This document shows, piece by piece, positions 22,507 to 31,457 of a stretch of DNA of 36,981 nt (the first letter of the stretch is position 1; the number at the start of each line of letters is the position of its first letter). This DNA comes from Mogibacterium sp. (lineage in GTDB: Bacteria; Bacillota; Clostridia; Peptostreptococcales; Anaerovoracaceae). Location of the stretch: positions 94,863 through 131,843 of the forward strand of contig JAFWGQ010000001.1 of NCBI GenBank assembly GCA_017512365.1. The letters run 5' to 3'. A program made the position numbers and the translations under genes. The notes beneath the pieces were generated by a model. That model saw only the letters and a list, made by a program, of their open reading frames with translations, was not told the origin of the DNA and did not search any database.

Positions 22507-23421
22507 ATGAGTAAGAAAAGAAACAGAAGTCCGGATACGAAATCCAGGAAGGAAAGGATAGCTGAGATAACAGCGCAGCTTGAGGAGGGAGTCAAGGCGG
22601 TATTCGAAAGCGATGTATACAAAGCATACTTGAAATGCATGAGCAAGTTCCATAACTACAGTCTGAACAACACACTTCTTATTGCACTGCAGTATCCTGA
22701 AGCAAGTCTGTGTGCAGGTTATCAGGCATGGAAGAAGGACCATGGCAGGCAGGTGCGTAAAGGTGAAAAGGGTATAAAGATAATCGCTCCATGTAAGTAT
22801 AAAGTGGAGACAGAAGAGAAGGATGAGAACGGCAAACCGAAAATAGAAGAGAGGGACGGATTCAGAGTCGTAACGACCTTCGATATATCACAGACCGACG
22901 GCCCGGATCTTCCGTCTGTAGGAGTAGACGAGCTCAAAGGCGATGTAAGTGATTACAGAAAACTGTTCAATGCACTGACTGAAATCTGTCCGGTCCCTAT
23001 ATATACAGAAGACATCCAGGGCGGAGCGAAGGGTTATTACAGCGATACCGACAGGAAGATCGTGATCAAATCTGACATGAGCCAGATGCAGACGATCAAG
23101 ACAATGATCCATGAGATGGCACATGAAAAGCTGCATGCAAAAGAGCATCTGGACAAGGAGTATATGGTAGACAGGCGCACCAAAGAGGTCGAGGCCGAGA
23201 GTATTGCCTACACTATATGCCAGCATTATGGCCTGGATTCTTCTGATTATTCTTTCAGCTATGTTGCGGGATGGAGCTCCGGCAAGGATACAAAGGAGCT
23301 TAAGGCGTCACTTGAGAGGATCAGATCTGCTGCTGATGAGATGATCACATCGATCGACAAGTCGCTTGATAAACAGAAGCTGAGGGATCAAAACAGAGCG
23401 GTCCGTGATGAAGCGAGGTGA
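22507..23421 (+). CDS. ArdC-like protein with metallopeptidase motif
   Basis: 304 residues from ATG 22507. The N-terminal ssDNA-binding ArdC domain (about 10-110) has YLKCMSKFHNYSLNNTLLIALQ and WKKDHGRQVRKGEKGIKI. The C-terminal half carries a zinc-peptidase motif HEMAHEKLH with a downstream glutamate-rich helix (TKEVEAESIAYTIC). ArdC proteins protect incoming conjugative DNA against restriction. First gene of the ICE transfer region on this side of the cargo; 5 bases before the Toprim gene. Confidence 0.88.
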   Translation: MSKKRNRSPDTKSRKERIAEITAQLEEGVKAVFESDVYKAYLKCMSKFHNYSLNNTLLIALQYPEASLCAGYQAWKKDHGRQVRKGEKGIKIIAPCKYKVETEEKDENGKPKIEERDGFRVVTTFDISQTDGPDLPSVGVDELKGDVSDYRKLFNALTEICPVPIYTEDIQGGAKGYYSDTDRKIVIKSDMSQMQTIKTMIHEMAHEKLHAKEHLDKEYMVDRRTKEVEAESIAYTICQHYGLDSSDYSFSYVAGWSSGKDTKELKASLERIRSAADEMITSIDKSLDKQKLRDQNRAVRDEAR

Positions 23422-23426
23422 TGCTT

Positions 23427-24404
23427 ATGCCATACTACACCGAGGAGCAGATCAAGCATGCGCGTTCGATAGATCTTCTGACTTATCTGCAGACATATGA
23501 GCCGACAGAGCTTATCCATGTAAGGGGCAACACTTATTGCACCAGAGAACATGACAGTCTGAAGATATCCAACGGGAAATGGATGTGGTGGAGCAGAGGT
23601 TTTGGCGGCAGCTCTGCTCTTGATTATCTGATCAAAGTCAAAGGAATGCAGTTTCTGGATGCGATGAAGATACTGACCGAAGAGGGACATAATCTCCATC
23701 ATTCTGATATTAAAACAATGAGATATCCAGAGAATGAAGGAGAAAGAAAGCTGCTTCTGCCGGAAAAATCCGAAACGAATCTTCAGGTGATACGTTATCT
23801 GGCCAGCCGGGGAATAGACAAGGAAATAATCTGTGAATGCATCGATAAGGGGATACTGTATGAGTCTTTGCCATATCATAACTGCATATTTGTTGGATAT
23901 GATGAGAAGGGAACTGCAGCATATGCATGCTATCGGGCGACGAATGGAGAGCGATTGATGGGAGATGCTGCAGGATCAGACAAAAGATATGCATTCAGGA
24001 TCAATCGTGCCGGCAGCACGATCCATGTGTTTGAGAGTGCCATAGATCTGCTTTCATACGCGACATTGATGAAGATAAAAACAGGTGAATGGAAAGCAGA
24101 GCCTATGGTATCTCTCGGCGGAGTCTATGCGCCTAGTCCCAATAAACCAAATATAAAGATCCCGTCAGCTCTTGATAATGCCCTTCAGAATCACACAGAT
24201 GTGAAGACGATAGCCTTGCATCTTGACAGCGATTTTGCTGGAAAAAGCGCAGCTAGATCCATCACAGACCAGCTGGGAAACAGGTATGTGATACGTGATG
24301 AACCGCCTCCAGTCGGCAAGGACTGCAATGATTACCTGATGCACATTCGGTATCAAAACAGATCAAAGCGCATGGGGTCTCCCAGACACGAGCCTGCCAG
24401 ATGA
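23427..24404 (+). CDS. DUF3991 and Toprim domain protein
   Basis: 325 residues from ATG 23427, at good distance from GAGGTG; ATG 23421 is possible. It starts with a primase-like zinc-free region (ARSIDLLTYLQTYEPTEL, WMWWSRGFGGSSALDYLI), then DUF3991 (VIRYLASRGIDKEII, CIFVGYDEKG) and a Toprim part (HVFESAIDLLSYATLM, ALHLDSDFAGKSAA, with conserved E and D-x-D). Related to primases of mobile elements. Probably acts on single-stranded transfer or replication intermediates in the cytoplasm. Confidence 0.88.
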   Translation: MPYYTEEQIKHARSIDLLTYLQTYEPTELIHVRGNTYCTREHDSLKISNGKWMWWSRGFGGSSALDYLIKVKGMQFLDAMKILTEEGHNLHHSDIKTMRYPENEGERKLLLPEKSETNLQVIRYLASRGIDKEIICECIDKGILYESLPYHNCIFVGYDEKGTAAYACYRATNGERLMGDAAGSDKRYAFRINRAGSTIHVFESAIDLLSYATLMKIKTGEWKAEPMVSLGGVYAPSPNKPNIKIPSALDNALQNHTDVKTIALHLDSDFAGKSAARSITDQLGNRYVIRDEPPPVGKDCNDYLMHIRYQNRSKRMGSPRHEPAR

Positions 24405-24422
24405 AAGAAGAAATATGACAAC

Positions 24423-24450
24423 AGCCCCTCGTGATTGATAACGAGGGGCT
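24423..24450. repeat. Perfect 10-bp hairpin after the Toprim gene
   Basis: AGCCCCTCGT (24423-24432) and ACGAGGGGCT (24441-24450), loop of 8. No T-run on the plus strand. Probably a terminator-like or mRNA-end structure. The rest of the gap to 24633 shows nothing certain. Confidence 0.6.
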
Positions 24451-24633
24451 GAATGTGAAAGGTGTTTAAGAGGTTGTTATGAAGAAGTTATTGTCTCTGT
24501 TGACACCTATATAATGCATCGGGAACCTTAATTGAAACGTAAGGGAAAAAGAAAAATTTGTGAAATGCGTGATATACTGTCAGGAAATGATAGTACGATT
24601 ATATAAACCGGGATTTGTGAGGGTTATCCGATT

Positions 24634-25050
24634 ATGAAAAATAATAAGTGGAAGTGTCCAAAGTGCGGCCGTAGTTTTAGCCGGACAGGCCAGGGGCACT
24701 ATTGTGGAAAAGTCGAAACGATAGATGAGTATATTGATGCGCAAGATGAAAGTGTAAAGCCTTATTTGAATGAAATTCGGCAAATACTTCGCAGTGCTAT
24801 TCCTGAAGCACAGGAAAAGATATCGTGGAGTATGCCAACATACTGGAAGGGCGCGAACATTATACATTTTGCCGCATCAAAAAAACATATCGGACTCTAT
24901 CCCGGCGATGAAGCCCCTGTTGTCTTTGCTGATCAACTTGCAGGGTATGACGTGAGTAAAGGTACTATACGGATTCCGTATATTTCACCTCTTCCTAAAG
25001 ACCTTATTGCCAACATTGCAAGATGGTGCTATGAAGAATACCGCAAATGA
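24634..25050 (+). CDS. DUF1801 protein with N-terminal zinc ribbon
   Basis: 138 residues. CPKCGRSFSRTGQGHYC gives a small zinc site (C-x2-C ... H-x-C). The rest is DUF1801 (YdhG-like): VKPYLNEIRQILRSAIPEAQEKISWSMPTY, FAASKKHIGLYPG, KGTIRIPYISPLPKDLI. Function not established. It sits between ICE genes and has lower GC than they have, so it is probably a later insertion. It overlaps the next small gene as ATGA. Confidence 0.85.
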   Translation: MKNNKWKCPKCGRSFSRTGQGHYCGKVETIDEYIDAQDESVKPYLNEIRQILRSAIPEAQEKISWSMPTYWKGANIIHFAASKKHIGLYPGDEAPVVFADQLAGYDVSKGTIRIPYISPLPKDLIANIARWCYEEYRK

Positions 25051-25244
25051 AAAAGGCTATATTAATTATCACGACTGTTTTTATAATGCTGATCACATCA
25101 AGGTTTGTAATCAGAATTGTTGATGCAACTGTCCAGATCGATAATGATATCGCGCTCCTTATCATTCTGTTAATTGTGCTCAATGTGGTGATCGGGATGC
25201 TGAGTCGTTTCCTGTACAAAAAGATATTCCGAGGGAAGTCTTGA
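25047..25244 (+). CDS. Small two-span membrane protein
   Basis: 65 residues, start overlapping the DUF1801 stop (ATGA). Two hydrophobic stretches, AILIITTVFIMLI near the start and ALLIILLIVLNVVIGML in the middle, then a basic tail KKIFRGKS. No ribosome binding site of its own, so it depends on coupling. Unknown role. Confidence 0.6.
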   Translation: MKKAILIITTVFIMLITSRFVIRIVDATVQIDNDIALLIILLIVLNVVIGMLSRFLYKKIFRGKS

Positions 25245-25354
25245 AAGAATCTGGCAGGCGAATGAACAGGTATATCGTAATTCTGGCAGATACAGCAGAC
25301 TAACAATTCAAGTTTGTAGAGATGATGAATTAAAGGAATACGCGGATTACATGC

Positions 25355-25384
25355 AGACTCAGTCAATAACGGCTGGGTCTTTTT
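25355..25384 (+). terminator. Terminator before the DUF3846 gene
   Basis: AGACTCAG (25355-25362) pairs with CTGGGTCT (25373-25380) with one G-U, followed by TTTT. It separates the inserted gene pair from the ICE mobilisation operon and lies inside the upstream-extended frame of the next gene, supporting the start at 25420. Confidence 0.7.
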
Positions 25385-25419
25385 GTATGATCATGAACCG
25401 GGAAAGGAGAATTACAACC

Positions 25420-25881
25420 ATGACATATGATGAAAATGAGAAGCAGAATTTTATCCGCGTCGTTGTCTGCAGGCCGGGAGAGAGGGCCGAGGCAACATGG
25501 ATAGAGGAAAACCTGAGGTCTATGCAGGCAGCTGTAGGAGGACTGATCCAGGAGTTTAAACCGTTCCACTCAGAGTCTGATCCGAGGTATGACAGCGTGG
25601 CTCTGATCTGCAATGAAGAAGGAAAACTGATGAATCTGGAACCTAGCAGACTTATCAAAGATGAGAATGGATCCGGCAGATATGATGCCATAGCAGGTCC
25701 GTTTTTTATATGCTACGCACCTGTCGAGAGTGAGACTTTCATGTCTCTGCCGGAGGATCTCGAGGAGGAATTCAGGAAGAGATATGAACTCCCTGAGATG
25801 TTTTACAGGACAGGAACGGATCTCATATCAGTCAAGTATGAGCCGGAACCACGCGCAAAAGTAGAGGATGTATGCAGGTAG
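25420..25881 (+). CDS. DUF3846 domain protein
   Basis: 153 residues from the ATG at 25420 with AAAGGAG upstream. Features: FIRVVVCRPGERAEATWIEE, a middle with ALICNEEGKLMNLEPSR and a turn with DAIAGPFFICYA. DUF3846 proteins are common on Clostridia ICEs and phages just ahead of mobilisation genes. No catalytic motif is visible. Role unknown. Confidence 0.8.
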   Translation: MTYDENEKQNFIRVVVCRPGERAEATWIEENLRSMQAAVGGLIQEFKPFHSESDPRYDSVALICNEEGKLMNLEPSRLIKDENGSGRYDAIAGPFFICYAPVESETFMSLPEDLEEEFRKRYELPEMFYRTGTDLISVKYEPEPRAKVEDVCR

Positions 25882-25905
25882 GAGGAGTCTGCCGATTTGA
25901 CAGCA

Positions 25906-25990
25906 AGCACTGCCTTTTGGTGCTCACGACCAACCGGCAACTTAGGGGATGCCCCTAAAACCCCGCGAGCAGACAAGACTTTAATGCACC
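25906..25990 (+). other. Probable origin of transfer (oriT)
   Basis: Two inverted repeats lie just upstream of the MobC-like and relaxase genes: AGCAC (25906-25910) with GTGCT (25920-25924), and TTAGGGG (25942-25948) with CCCCTAA (25952-25958, 3-base loop). They are followed by AACCCCGCGAGCAGAC, a GC-rich stretch of the sort that carries the nick in MobP-type oriTs. No protein-coding pattern in this interval. Position and structure support oriT; the nick site is not determined. Confidence 0.6.
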
Positions 25991-26044
25991 AAAGCAATGA
26001 GCGCTCATGTGAGCACTCATACCATAGAGAGGAGGAGATACCAT

Positions 26045-26371
26045 TTGAGGAAGAGAGAATTCAGAGTGCCGGTCTACCTTACCTTTGATGAGAAAGAAGA
26101 CCTGCACAGAAAAGCACAGGCTGCATGCATGGATCACAATCAGTTCATCCGCATGCTGATCATGGGTTATGCGCCTAGACCCGCACCGGATGACAGATTC
26201 TATCAGGCGATGGATATAGTAAAAGAGATGGGAGACAAGCTTGAACTCATAGAGTCGAGGGCGCGTGACCCTGAGGTGATCACGATGCTGGAGGCTGAGG
26301 CAGAGAAGTGGCATCTGCTGCAGAGTGCCATCGAGAAAAGTTTTCTGACTCCGGAAAGGATGGAACTGTAA
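26045..26371 (+). CDS. MobC-like relaxosome accessory protein
   Basis: 108 residues from a TTG at 26045, 7 bases after GAGGAGGAGA. The longer frame to 25997 runs into the oriT region and lacks a ribosome binding site. N-terminal ribbon-helix-helix-type stretch REFRVPVYLTFDEKEDLHRKA, then CMDHNQFIRMLIMGY, the usual MobC core, and a helical tail. It should bind oriT and assist the relaxase. Stop overlaps the relaxase start by 1 base (TAATG). Confidence 0.82.
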   Translation: MRKREFRVPVYLTFDEKEDLHRKAQAACMDHNQFIRMLIMGYAPRPAPDDRFYQAMDIVKEMGDKLELIESRARDPEVITMLEAEAEKWHLLQSAIEKSFLTPERMEL

Positions 26372-27735
26372 TGGCAGTCACGAAGATATGGCCTATACGA
26401 AAGAGCTTTTCTGCTCCGATCGACTATGTCCAGAACAGTGAGAAGACAGCAAACCCGCAATTAGGGAATGGTACTCCCGATTTGTCTGAAGAAGCAAAGC
26501 AGGCTCTTGAAGACGTGATCGAGTATGCAGCGAGTGAAGACAAGACTGAAATGAAATACTTTGTCAGTACACTCAACTGCAACAAGAGATTTGCAAGAGA
26601 TGAATTCCAGATAGTGAAGGAGCGATTCAACAAGGAAGGCGGGATAGTTGCCTACCACGGATACCAGAGCTTTGCCGAAGGCGAGGTAACTCCGGCTCAG
26701 GCGCACGAGATTGGAGTGCAGCTGGCAAAAGAACTGTGGGGGAAAAGGTTCCAGGTCGTCATAGCGACACATGTGAATACAGCCTGTACTCATAACCATT
26801 TCGTTATCAACAGTATTTCGTTCAGGGACGGCAAACGTTATCACGACTGCAAAGATACCTACAGGCTGATGAGAGAAACATCAGACAGGATCTGCCTGGA
26901 GCATGGCTTGTCAATAGTCGAGCAGCCGAAGGGCAGAGGTGTGCGTCAGTATCTGTACAACCTGGAGAAGGCAGGCATGCCGACAAGATACAACGTTGCG
27001 CGGCAGGCGATAGATGAATCGATAGCGCTCAGCCTCAACATAGAAGAGTTCAAGTCTGAACTGAAGAAGCGCGGCTATATCTACAGGTTCGATCCTGGCC
27101 GCAAGTACTGGACTGTCACACCGCCTGGATGGAAGAAGTCTATCAGGACGCATAATCTCGGGGCTGATTATACCGGCGAGAGCATAGAACGCCGTATCTA
27201 TGAGAACGATCCGTCTGTGAGGACTGCAAGACTGAGGCAACACTACCGGATACCAAATAATTACAGTTTTCGCAGACGCGTCGACCAGATCATGGGCCGC
27301 AGCGGACTTGAGAAGCTGTATCTGAGATATTGCTATGAACTTGGTTATCTTCCAAAGTACCAGCAGAGCCCAACGAAACTTCACATAGTTCTGAAGGAAG
27401 ACCTTCTGAAATGCGAACAGTATTCCGAGCAGGCAAAGCTCATGTCAAAATATCATGTGGATACGGAGGAGGATCTTGATGACCTTGTGGAGGAAATAAA
27501 GGACAGGATGTCTGAACTTGGCAGCAGACGCGACGAACTGAGGCGGATCGCCAAGCGTGTGCTTCCGGATGAAGAGATAGCAAAGGCGAAAGAAGAGACC
27601 AAGGAGCTGACATCTGAGATCAGAAAGCTCAGGCATGAACTGAAAGTATGCGGACAGATAAAAGAGCGCTCGGCTCATATCGAGGAGAATCTGTCGATCG
27701 TTGATGCAGACAGGAGAAAGGACAGAGAAAGATAA
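26371..27735 (+). CDS. MobP-type relaxase / mobilization nuclease
   Basis: 454 residues. Catalytic tyrosine candidate Y19 (IDYVQNSEKT) and the HUH metal site H134...H141-N-H143 (HVNTACTHNHFVIN) with the following FRDGKRYHDCK. A helical C-terminal region (about 370-454) is rich in E, K and R and may form a coiled coil. It nicks oriT and stays attached to the 5' end during transfer. Coupled to the MobC-like gene. Intact by length and motifs. Confidence 0.95.
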   Translation: MAVTKIWPIRKSFSAPIDYVQNSEKTANPQLGNGTPDLSEEAKQALEDVIEYAASEDKTEMKYFVSTLNCNKRFARDEFQIVKERFNKEGGIVAYHGYQSFAEGEVTPAQAHEIGVQLAKELWGKRFQVVIATHVNTACTHNHFVINSISFRDGKRYHDCKDTYRLMRETSDRICLEHGLSIVEQPKGRGVRQYLYNLEKAGMPTRYNVARQAIDESIALSLNIEEFKSELKKRGYIYRFDPGRKYWTVTPPGWKKSIRTHNLGADYTGESIERRIYENDPSVRTARLRQHYRIPNNYSFRRRVDQIMGRSGLEKLYLRYCYELGYLPKYQQSPTKLHIVLKEDLLKCEQYSEQAKLMSKYHVDTEEDLDDLVEEIKDRMSELGSRRDELRRIAKRVLPDEEIAKAKEETKELTSEIRKLRHELKVCGQIKERSAHIEENLSIVDADRRKDRER

Positions 27736-27752
27736 AGGAAGAAGGTGATTGA

Positions 27753-28568
27753 ATGAATAACGGAGGAGATGCAGCTGAACAGGTCGTGAGGCTATCGCTT
27801 GAAGGAGTGGAAGTCGCAGCAAAGATCACAGGCAACGGCGCGAAGAACATCGCGCTTCTTTTATTTGCGACACTGAAACAGGAGCAGAAGACAAAAGGCA
27901 AGGCCAGGCTGACGAGCATGCTGAAGTCCGGTAAGGAACTCAAGGTGTACACGATCACGCAGAAAGACCTTCCTAAGTTTTCACAGGAAGCAAAGCGCTA
28001 CGGTGTTCTGTATTGTGTTCTCAAAGACAGAAGCAATCGTGACCCGAATGCAGCGGTAGATGTCATTGCCAGGGCAGAGGATGCAAGCAAGATACAGAGA
28101 ATAACAGAACGCTTCAGGCTGGCTACAGTTGATCGTGCCAGTGTCTCGCTGGATATCCAGAAGGAAAGGGACAGGATGTTTCCAAAAGAAAAGTCGGTTA
28201 AGGAAGCTCTCGGAGGAGGGCAGCCTGATCCGGAAAGATCGCTGCCGCCGATCGATGATGCTGAACGTAGTGACGGTCGGCGCATCATGGGTGAGCCGAA
28301 GCAGGAGGAACTGCAGGTAAACCCCTCTTTGGCAAAGACAGACCGAGACCATCTGTCCGAGCCAAACTCAATGCAAGCAAACCGGTCAAATGGATTCCCT
28401 GGGAAAACTGAACGACCATCAGTCAGGGAGAAGCTGGAAGCATACAAAGCTGAGATCGTGCTTGAGAAAAGAGAAAAAGCAAAGGATCTGGTCTCAAAAG
28501 GAATTGATGCAGCGCGTGATGCTGCAAGGGCGGTGCCGATCCCAAAGGCGCCGGGAAAGGAAAGGTAA
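27753..28568 (+). CDS. pcfB: PcfB family conjugation protein
   Basis: 271 residues. The conserved N-terminal part (1-140) has VVRLSLEGVEVAAKITGNGAK, LTSMLKSGKELKVYTI and KRYGVLYCVLKDR, matching PcfB/DUF3801. A proline- and charge-rich middle and a helical tail (RPSVREKLEAYKAEI) follow. In pCF10, PcfB works with the relaxase and coupling protein to dock DNA. An AAGGTG site lies before the ATG. Between the relaxase and VirD4 genes, as in many Clostridia ICEs. Confidence 0.88.
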   Translation: MNNGGDAAEQVVRLSLEGVEVAAKITGNGAKNIALLLFATLKQEQKTKGKARLTSMLKSGKELKVYTITQKDLPKFSQEAKRYGVLYCVLKDRSNRDPNAAVDVIARAEDASKIQRITERFRLATVDRASVSLDIQKERDRMFPKEKSVKEALGGGQPDPERSLPPIDDAERSDGRRIMGEPKQEELQVNPSLAKTDRDHLSEPNSMQANRSNGFPGKTERPSVREKLEAYKAEIVLEKREKAKDLVSKGIDAARDAARAVPIPKAPGKER

Positions 28569-28571
28569 GAT

Positions 28572-29420
28572 ATGGCAGACAGAAATGATATGAAAAGAAT
28601 GAGCTCGGAAGAGTATACAGAGCTCAAGAAACAGGAAAAGGCAGAGGTGTTTGAACTCCTGTCTGATGCAACGCAGAAGCTGCTCTCAGGTGACAGACTT
28701 AAGGAATACGCCGACAAGCAGGCGCAGCTCTTCAAGCATTCGGTGTCCAATGTACTTCTTATTATGGAGCAGGCTCCGGAAGCGACATGGGTCAGAAGCT
28801 ATGATGACTGGATGGCTGACGGAGTTACTGTGCTGAAGGGAGAAACAGGAATAAAGACTCTTGGTTCATACAGATTCCAGAAGGAGAACGGGACCTTAGG
28901 CATGGGCTCAAAGGTGGTGAAGATGTTCGATGTAAAGCAGACGGTCATCAAAGATTTCGACATCGTGAGTCTTAACTATAGCAAAGCACCGGATGCAATC
29001 ATGGCAACTTTTCCTGCAGCTGTGGAAGTGCCGGAACTGCCTGATGGTGCATATGCGCTCTATGATCATAACGATAAGCTTATCAGGGTGAAAGAGGGCC
29101 TGGATCCGGCAACGAAACTCTTTGTTGTAGCAAAAGAGCATGCCGTTGAGATCATGACGGGCAACGATTACAACACAAGAGAAGCGGTGATCCGTCAGGC
29201 AGAGATGTCGGCATATATACTGACTAAGCATTATGGCTTCGATGCACCGGAAATAGATTTTGGAAGGATATCTTCTGAGTATCCGGGAAAGGAAGAGAAA
29301 GATGTCAGGGCACAGCTAGGCATTATAAAACATGTAGCAGATTCAATAGATCTGAGAGTTCAGGAAGTTCTTGAGCTCGGTCGCGAAACCAAAAATAGAG
29401 ACGACAGAGAAGAGAGGTGA
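28572..29420 (+). CDS. ArdC-like protein with degenerate peptidase region
   Basis: 282 residues. Residues about 20-130 look like an ArdC ssDNA-binding domain: QAQLFKHSVSNVLLIMEQ, WVRSYDDWMADGVTVLKGETGIKTLG. Where the other ArdC-like protein has HEMAH, this one has AKEHAVEIM, so the HExxH zinc motif is missing. Later SAYILTKHYGFDAPEIDF aligns with the IAYTICQHYGLDSSDYSF region of the first. So it is likely a paralogue kept for DNA binding only. It overlaps the next start. Confidence 0.75.
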   Translation: MADRNDMKRMSSEEYTELKKQEKAEVFELLSDATQKLLSGDRLKEYADKQAQLFKHSVSNVLLIMEQAPEATWVRSYDDWMADGVTVLKGETGIKTLGSYRFQKENGTLGMGSKVVKMFDVKQTVIKDFDIVSLNYSKAPDAIMATFPAAVEVPELPDGAYALYDHNDKLIRVKEGLDPATKLFVVAKEHAVEIMTGNDYNTREAVIRQAEMSAYILTKHYGFDAPEIDFGRISSEYPGKEEKDVRAQLGIIKHVADSIDLRVQEVLELGRETKNRDDREER

Positions 29421-29626
29421 TGCCTGTGCGTAACACAAAAAAAGTTGAATTGGATGAGTATGAGCAGGGAATCATTATCAATGCACTGAATCTCCTGCGT
29501 AATAAGCAGATCAGAGAGAAGAGCCCCACCGACCCAATCGATGATCTCATCATGAAGATCATCGAAAAAGGACCGAAGAATCTGATGGTGGCAGAGAAAG
29601 GGGCTTCCTACGGATACTCAAGGTAG
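29420..29626 (+). CDS. Small DUF5720-like ICE protein
   Basis: 68 residues from the ATG at 29420, whose first base is the last base of the previous stop; GAGAGG precedes it. Sequence VELDEYEQGIIINALNLLRNKQIREKSPTDPIDDLIMKII fits a small helical family (DUF5720, from memory) found between PcfB and VirD4 genes. Unknown function. Confidence 0.7.
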   Translation: MPVRNTKKVELDEYEQGIIINALNLLRNKQIREKSPTDPIDDLIMKIIEKGPKNLMVAEKGASYGYSR

Positions 29627-29663
29627 TCGCAGAGATGACTGGCTGATCGCGGCAGCCGGAACG

Positions 29664-31457
29664 TTGCCGGTCGTGTGGATGGCCTTGAAGATCGCACCAT
29701 ACTGGAAGAACAGCATATTCGATATTGTCTCAAAAATGGAAGTGATCTTTGCTGACCCATGGCATATAGAGTGGACAAACAGCAGCCTGAAGGCTGTTTT
29801 ATTTTGTCTCTTTGCGTATGTCATGGGTATTGGCGTATGGCTGTCCACACGACGCAACTACCGGCGTGGCGAGGAGCACGGCTCGGCAAAGTGGGGCAAT
29901 GCTGTAGCTGTGAACCGCAAGTACAGACAGCGTCCCGACAGTATGAACAAGATACTGACGCAAAATGTGAGGATCGGCTTTAATGCTCACAGACACAGGC
30001 GAAACCTGAACATACTGGTCATCGGGGGAAGCGGTGCAGGAAAGACCAGGTTTTTTGTAAAACCGAATGTGATGCAGGGGAATTGCAGCCTTGTGATTCT
30101 TGATCCAAAAGGAGAGATTCTGCGTGACACCGGCTGGCTGCTACAGAGGAAGGGGTACAAGGTAAGAGTTCTGGACCTGATAGATATGCCGAGGAGCCAC
30201 TGCTACAACCCGTTCGTCTATCTCAGAGATGATAACGATGTACAGAGACTTGTAACGAATCTCTTCAAGTCCACAACACCTAAAGGAGCTCAAAGCCAGG
30301 ATCCCTTCTGGGACACGGCGGCACAGATGCTTTTGATGGCTCTTGTTTTTTATCTGAAATACGAGGCTCCGGAGGATGAGCAGAACTTTGCTATGGTTAT
30401 GGAGATGCTGAGAGCAGGAGATGTGGATGAGGAGGACGGAAGCGTGCCGAGCGCTCTTGACAATCTTTTCTATGATCTCAGGCGGAATGAGCCTGAACAC
30501 ATTGCGCTGAAGTATTACGATGCATACCATTCTGGCTCTGCAAAAACTCTGAAGTCGATACAGATCACACTGGCGGCAAGACTCGAAAAGTTCAATCTGG
30601 AGAGTGTTGCCGGGCTCACCATAACCGATGAGCTGGATCTGTGGGAACTAGGGGAGGAAAAGACGGCGCTGTTTGCCATTATCCCGGATAACGACACGAG
30701 CTTCAATTTCCTTGTCAGCATTCTTTATACGCAGCTATTCCAGCAGCTTTTCGAGGTAGCCGACAAGAAGTATGGCGGAAGCCTGCCTGTGCATGTACAG
30801 TTCCTGATGGATGAGTTTGCGAATGTGTCTCTGCCGGATGACTTTGACAAGATCCTTTCAGTAATGAGATCAAGAGGGGTGTCGGTAAGCATTATCCTGC
30901 AGAACCTGGCACAGCTCAAAGCTCTTTTCGAGAAACAGTGGGAGTCGATAGTCGGCAACTGCGATGAGTTTGTATACCTGGGCGGTAATGAGAAAGAAAC
31001 TCACAAGTACGTCTCGGAGCTACTGGGTAAGGAGACTATAGATACCAATACCTACGGAAAGAGCACGGGAAGGAACGGCAACTACTCTACGAATTATCAG
31101 AATACAGGCAGGGAGCTCATGACACCTGATGAAGTGCGTATGCTGGACAACCGCTACGCACTTCTTTTCATCAGAGGCGAGAGGCCGATCATGGATCTGA
31201 AATATGACATCATGAAGCATCCGGATGTGAGGATGACAGCGGATGGGAAAACTGAAGCATATGTCCACGGAGAGCCGTGGGATGCGGGTCCATCAATAGA
31301 GCTGGTATTCGATCCGGAGCTTATAAAAGAGGCATCTGAGAATGTGCACGCGATAGAGCTTGGCGACTCAGATTATGCGTTGTTGTCAGAGGAAGAAGTA
31401 GCACAGGAGATAGAAGAACAGAATAAGAAAAAGGAGGAAGACAATAATGACGGATAA
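29664..31457 (+). CDS. VirD4/TraG-type coupling protein
   Basis: 597 residues if begun at TTG 29664. Two N-terminal membrane spans (VVWMALKIAPYW and AVLFCLFAYVMGIGVWLS), then STRRNYRRGEEHGSAKWG, Walker A GGSGAGKTR (about 121-129), and Walker B FLMDEFANV (about 380). The C-terminus is acidic and lysine-rich. It is the ATPase that hands relaxase-DNA to the channel. No good start exists: coding-like sequence (RRDDWLIAAGTLPVVW) extends upstream of 29664 to a stop at 29583 without ATG or GTG, so the true start or a frameshift with the preceding gene is unresolved. Confidence 0.93.
   Translation: MPVVWMALKIAPYWKNSIFDIVSKMEVIFADPWHIEWTNSSLKAVLFCLFAYVMGIGVWLSTRRNYRRGEEHGSAKWGNAVAVNRKYRQRPDSMNKILTQNVRIGFNAHRHRRNLNILVIGGSGAGKTRFFVKPNVMQGNCSLVILDPKGEILRDTGWLLQRKGYKVRVLDLIDMPRSHCYNPFVYLRDDNDVQRLVTNLFKSTTPKGAQSQDPFWDTAAQMLLMALVFYLKYEAPEDEQNFAMVMEMLRAGDVDEEDGSVPSALDNLFYDLRRNEPEHIALKYYDAYHSGSAKTLKSIQITLAARLEKFNLESVAGLTITDELDLWELGEEKTALFAIIPDNDTSFNFLVSILYTQLFQQLFEVADKKYGGSLPVHVQFLMDEFANVSLPDDFDKILSVMRSRGVSVSIILQNLAQLKALFEKQWESIVGNCDEFVYLGGNEKETHKYVSELLGKETIDTNTYGKSTGRNGNYSTNYQNTGRELMTPDEVRMLDNRYALLFIRGERPIMDLKYDIMKHPDVRMTADGKTEAYVHGEPWDAGPSIELVFDPELIKEASENVHAIELGDSDYALLSEEEVAQEIEEQNKKKEEDNNDG

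Noticed and set aside
24423-24450. Riboswitch or attenuator
   Set aside because: It is a simple perfect hairpin after a stop codon, with no conserved riboswitch core.
27998-28750. 250-codon minus-strand ORF
   Set aside because: Serine- and leucine-rich shadow of pcfB and the second ArdC-like gene, both of which have clear families and ribosome binding sites.
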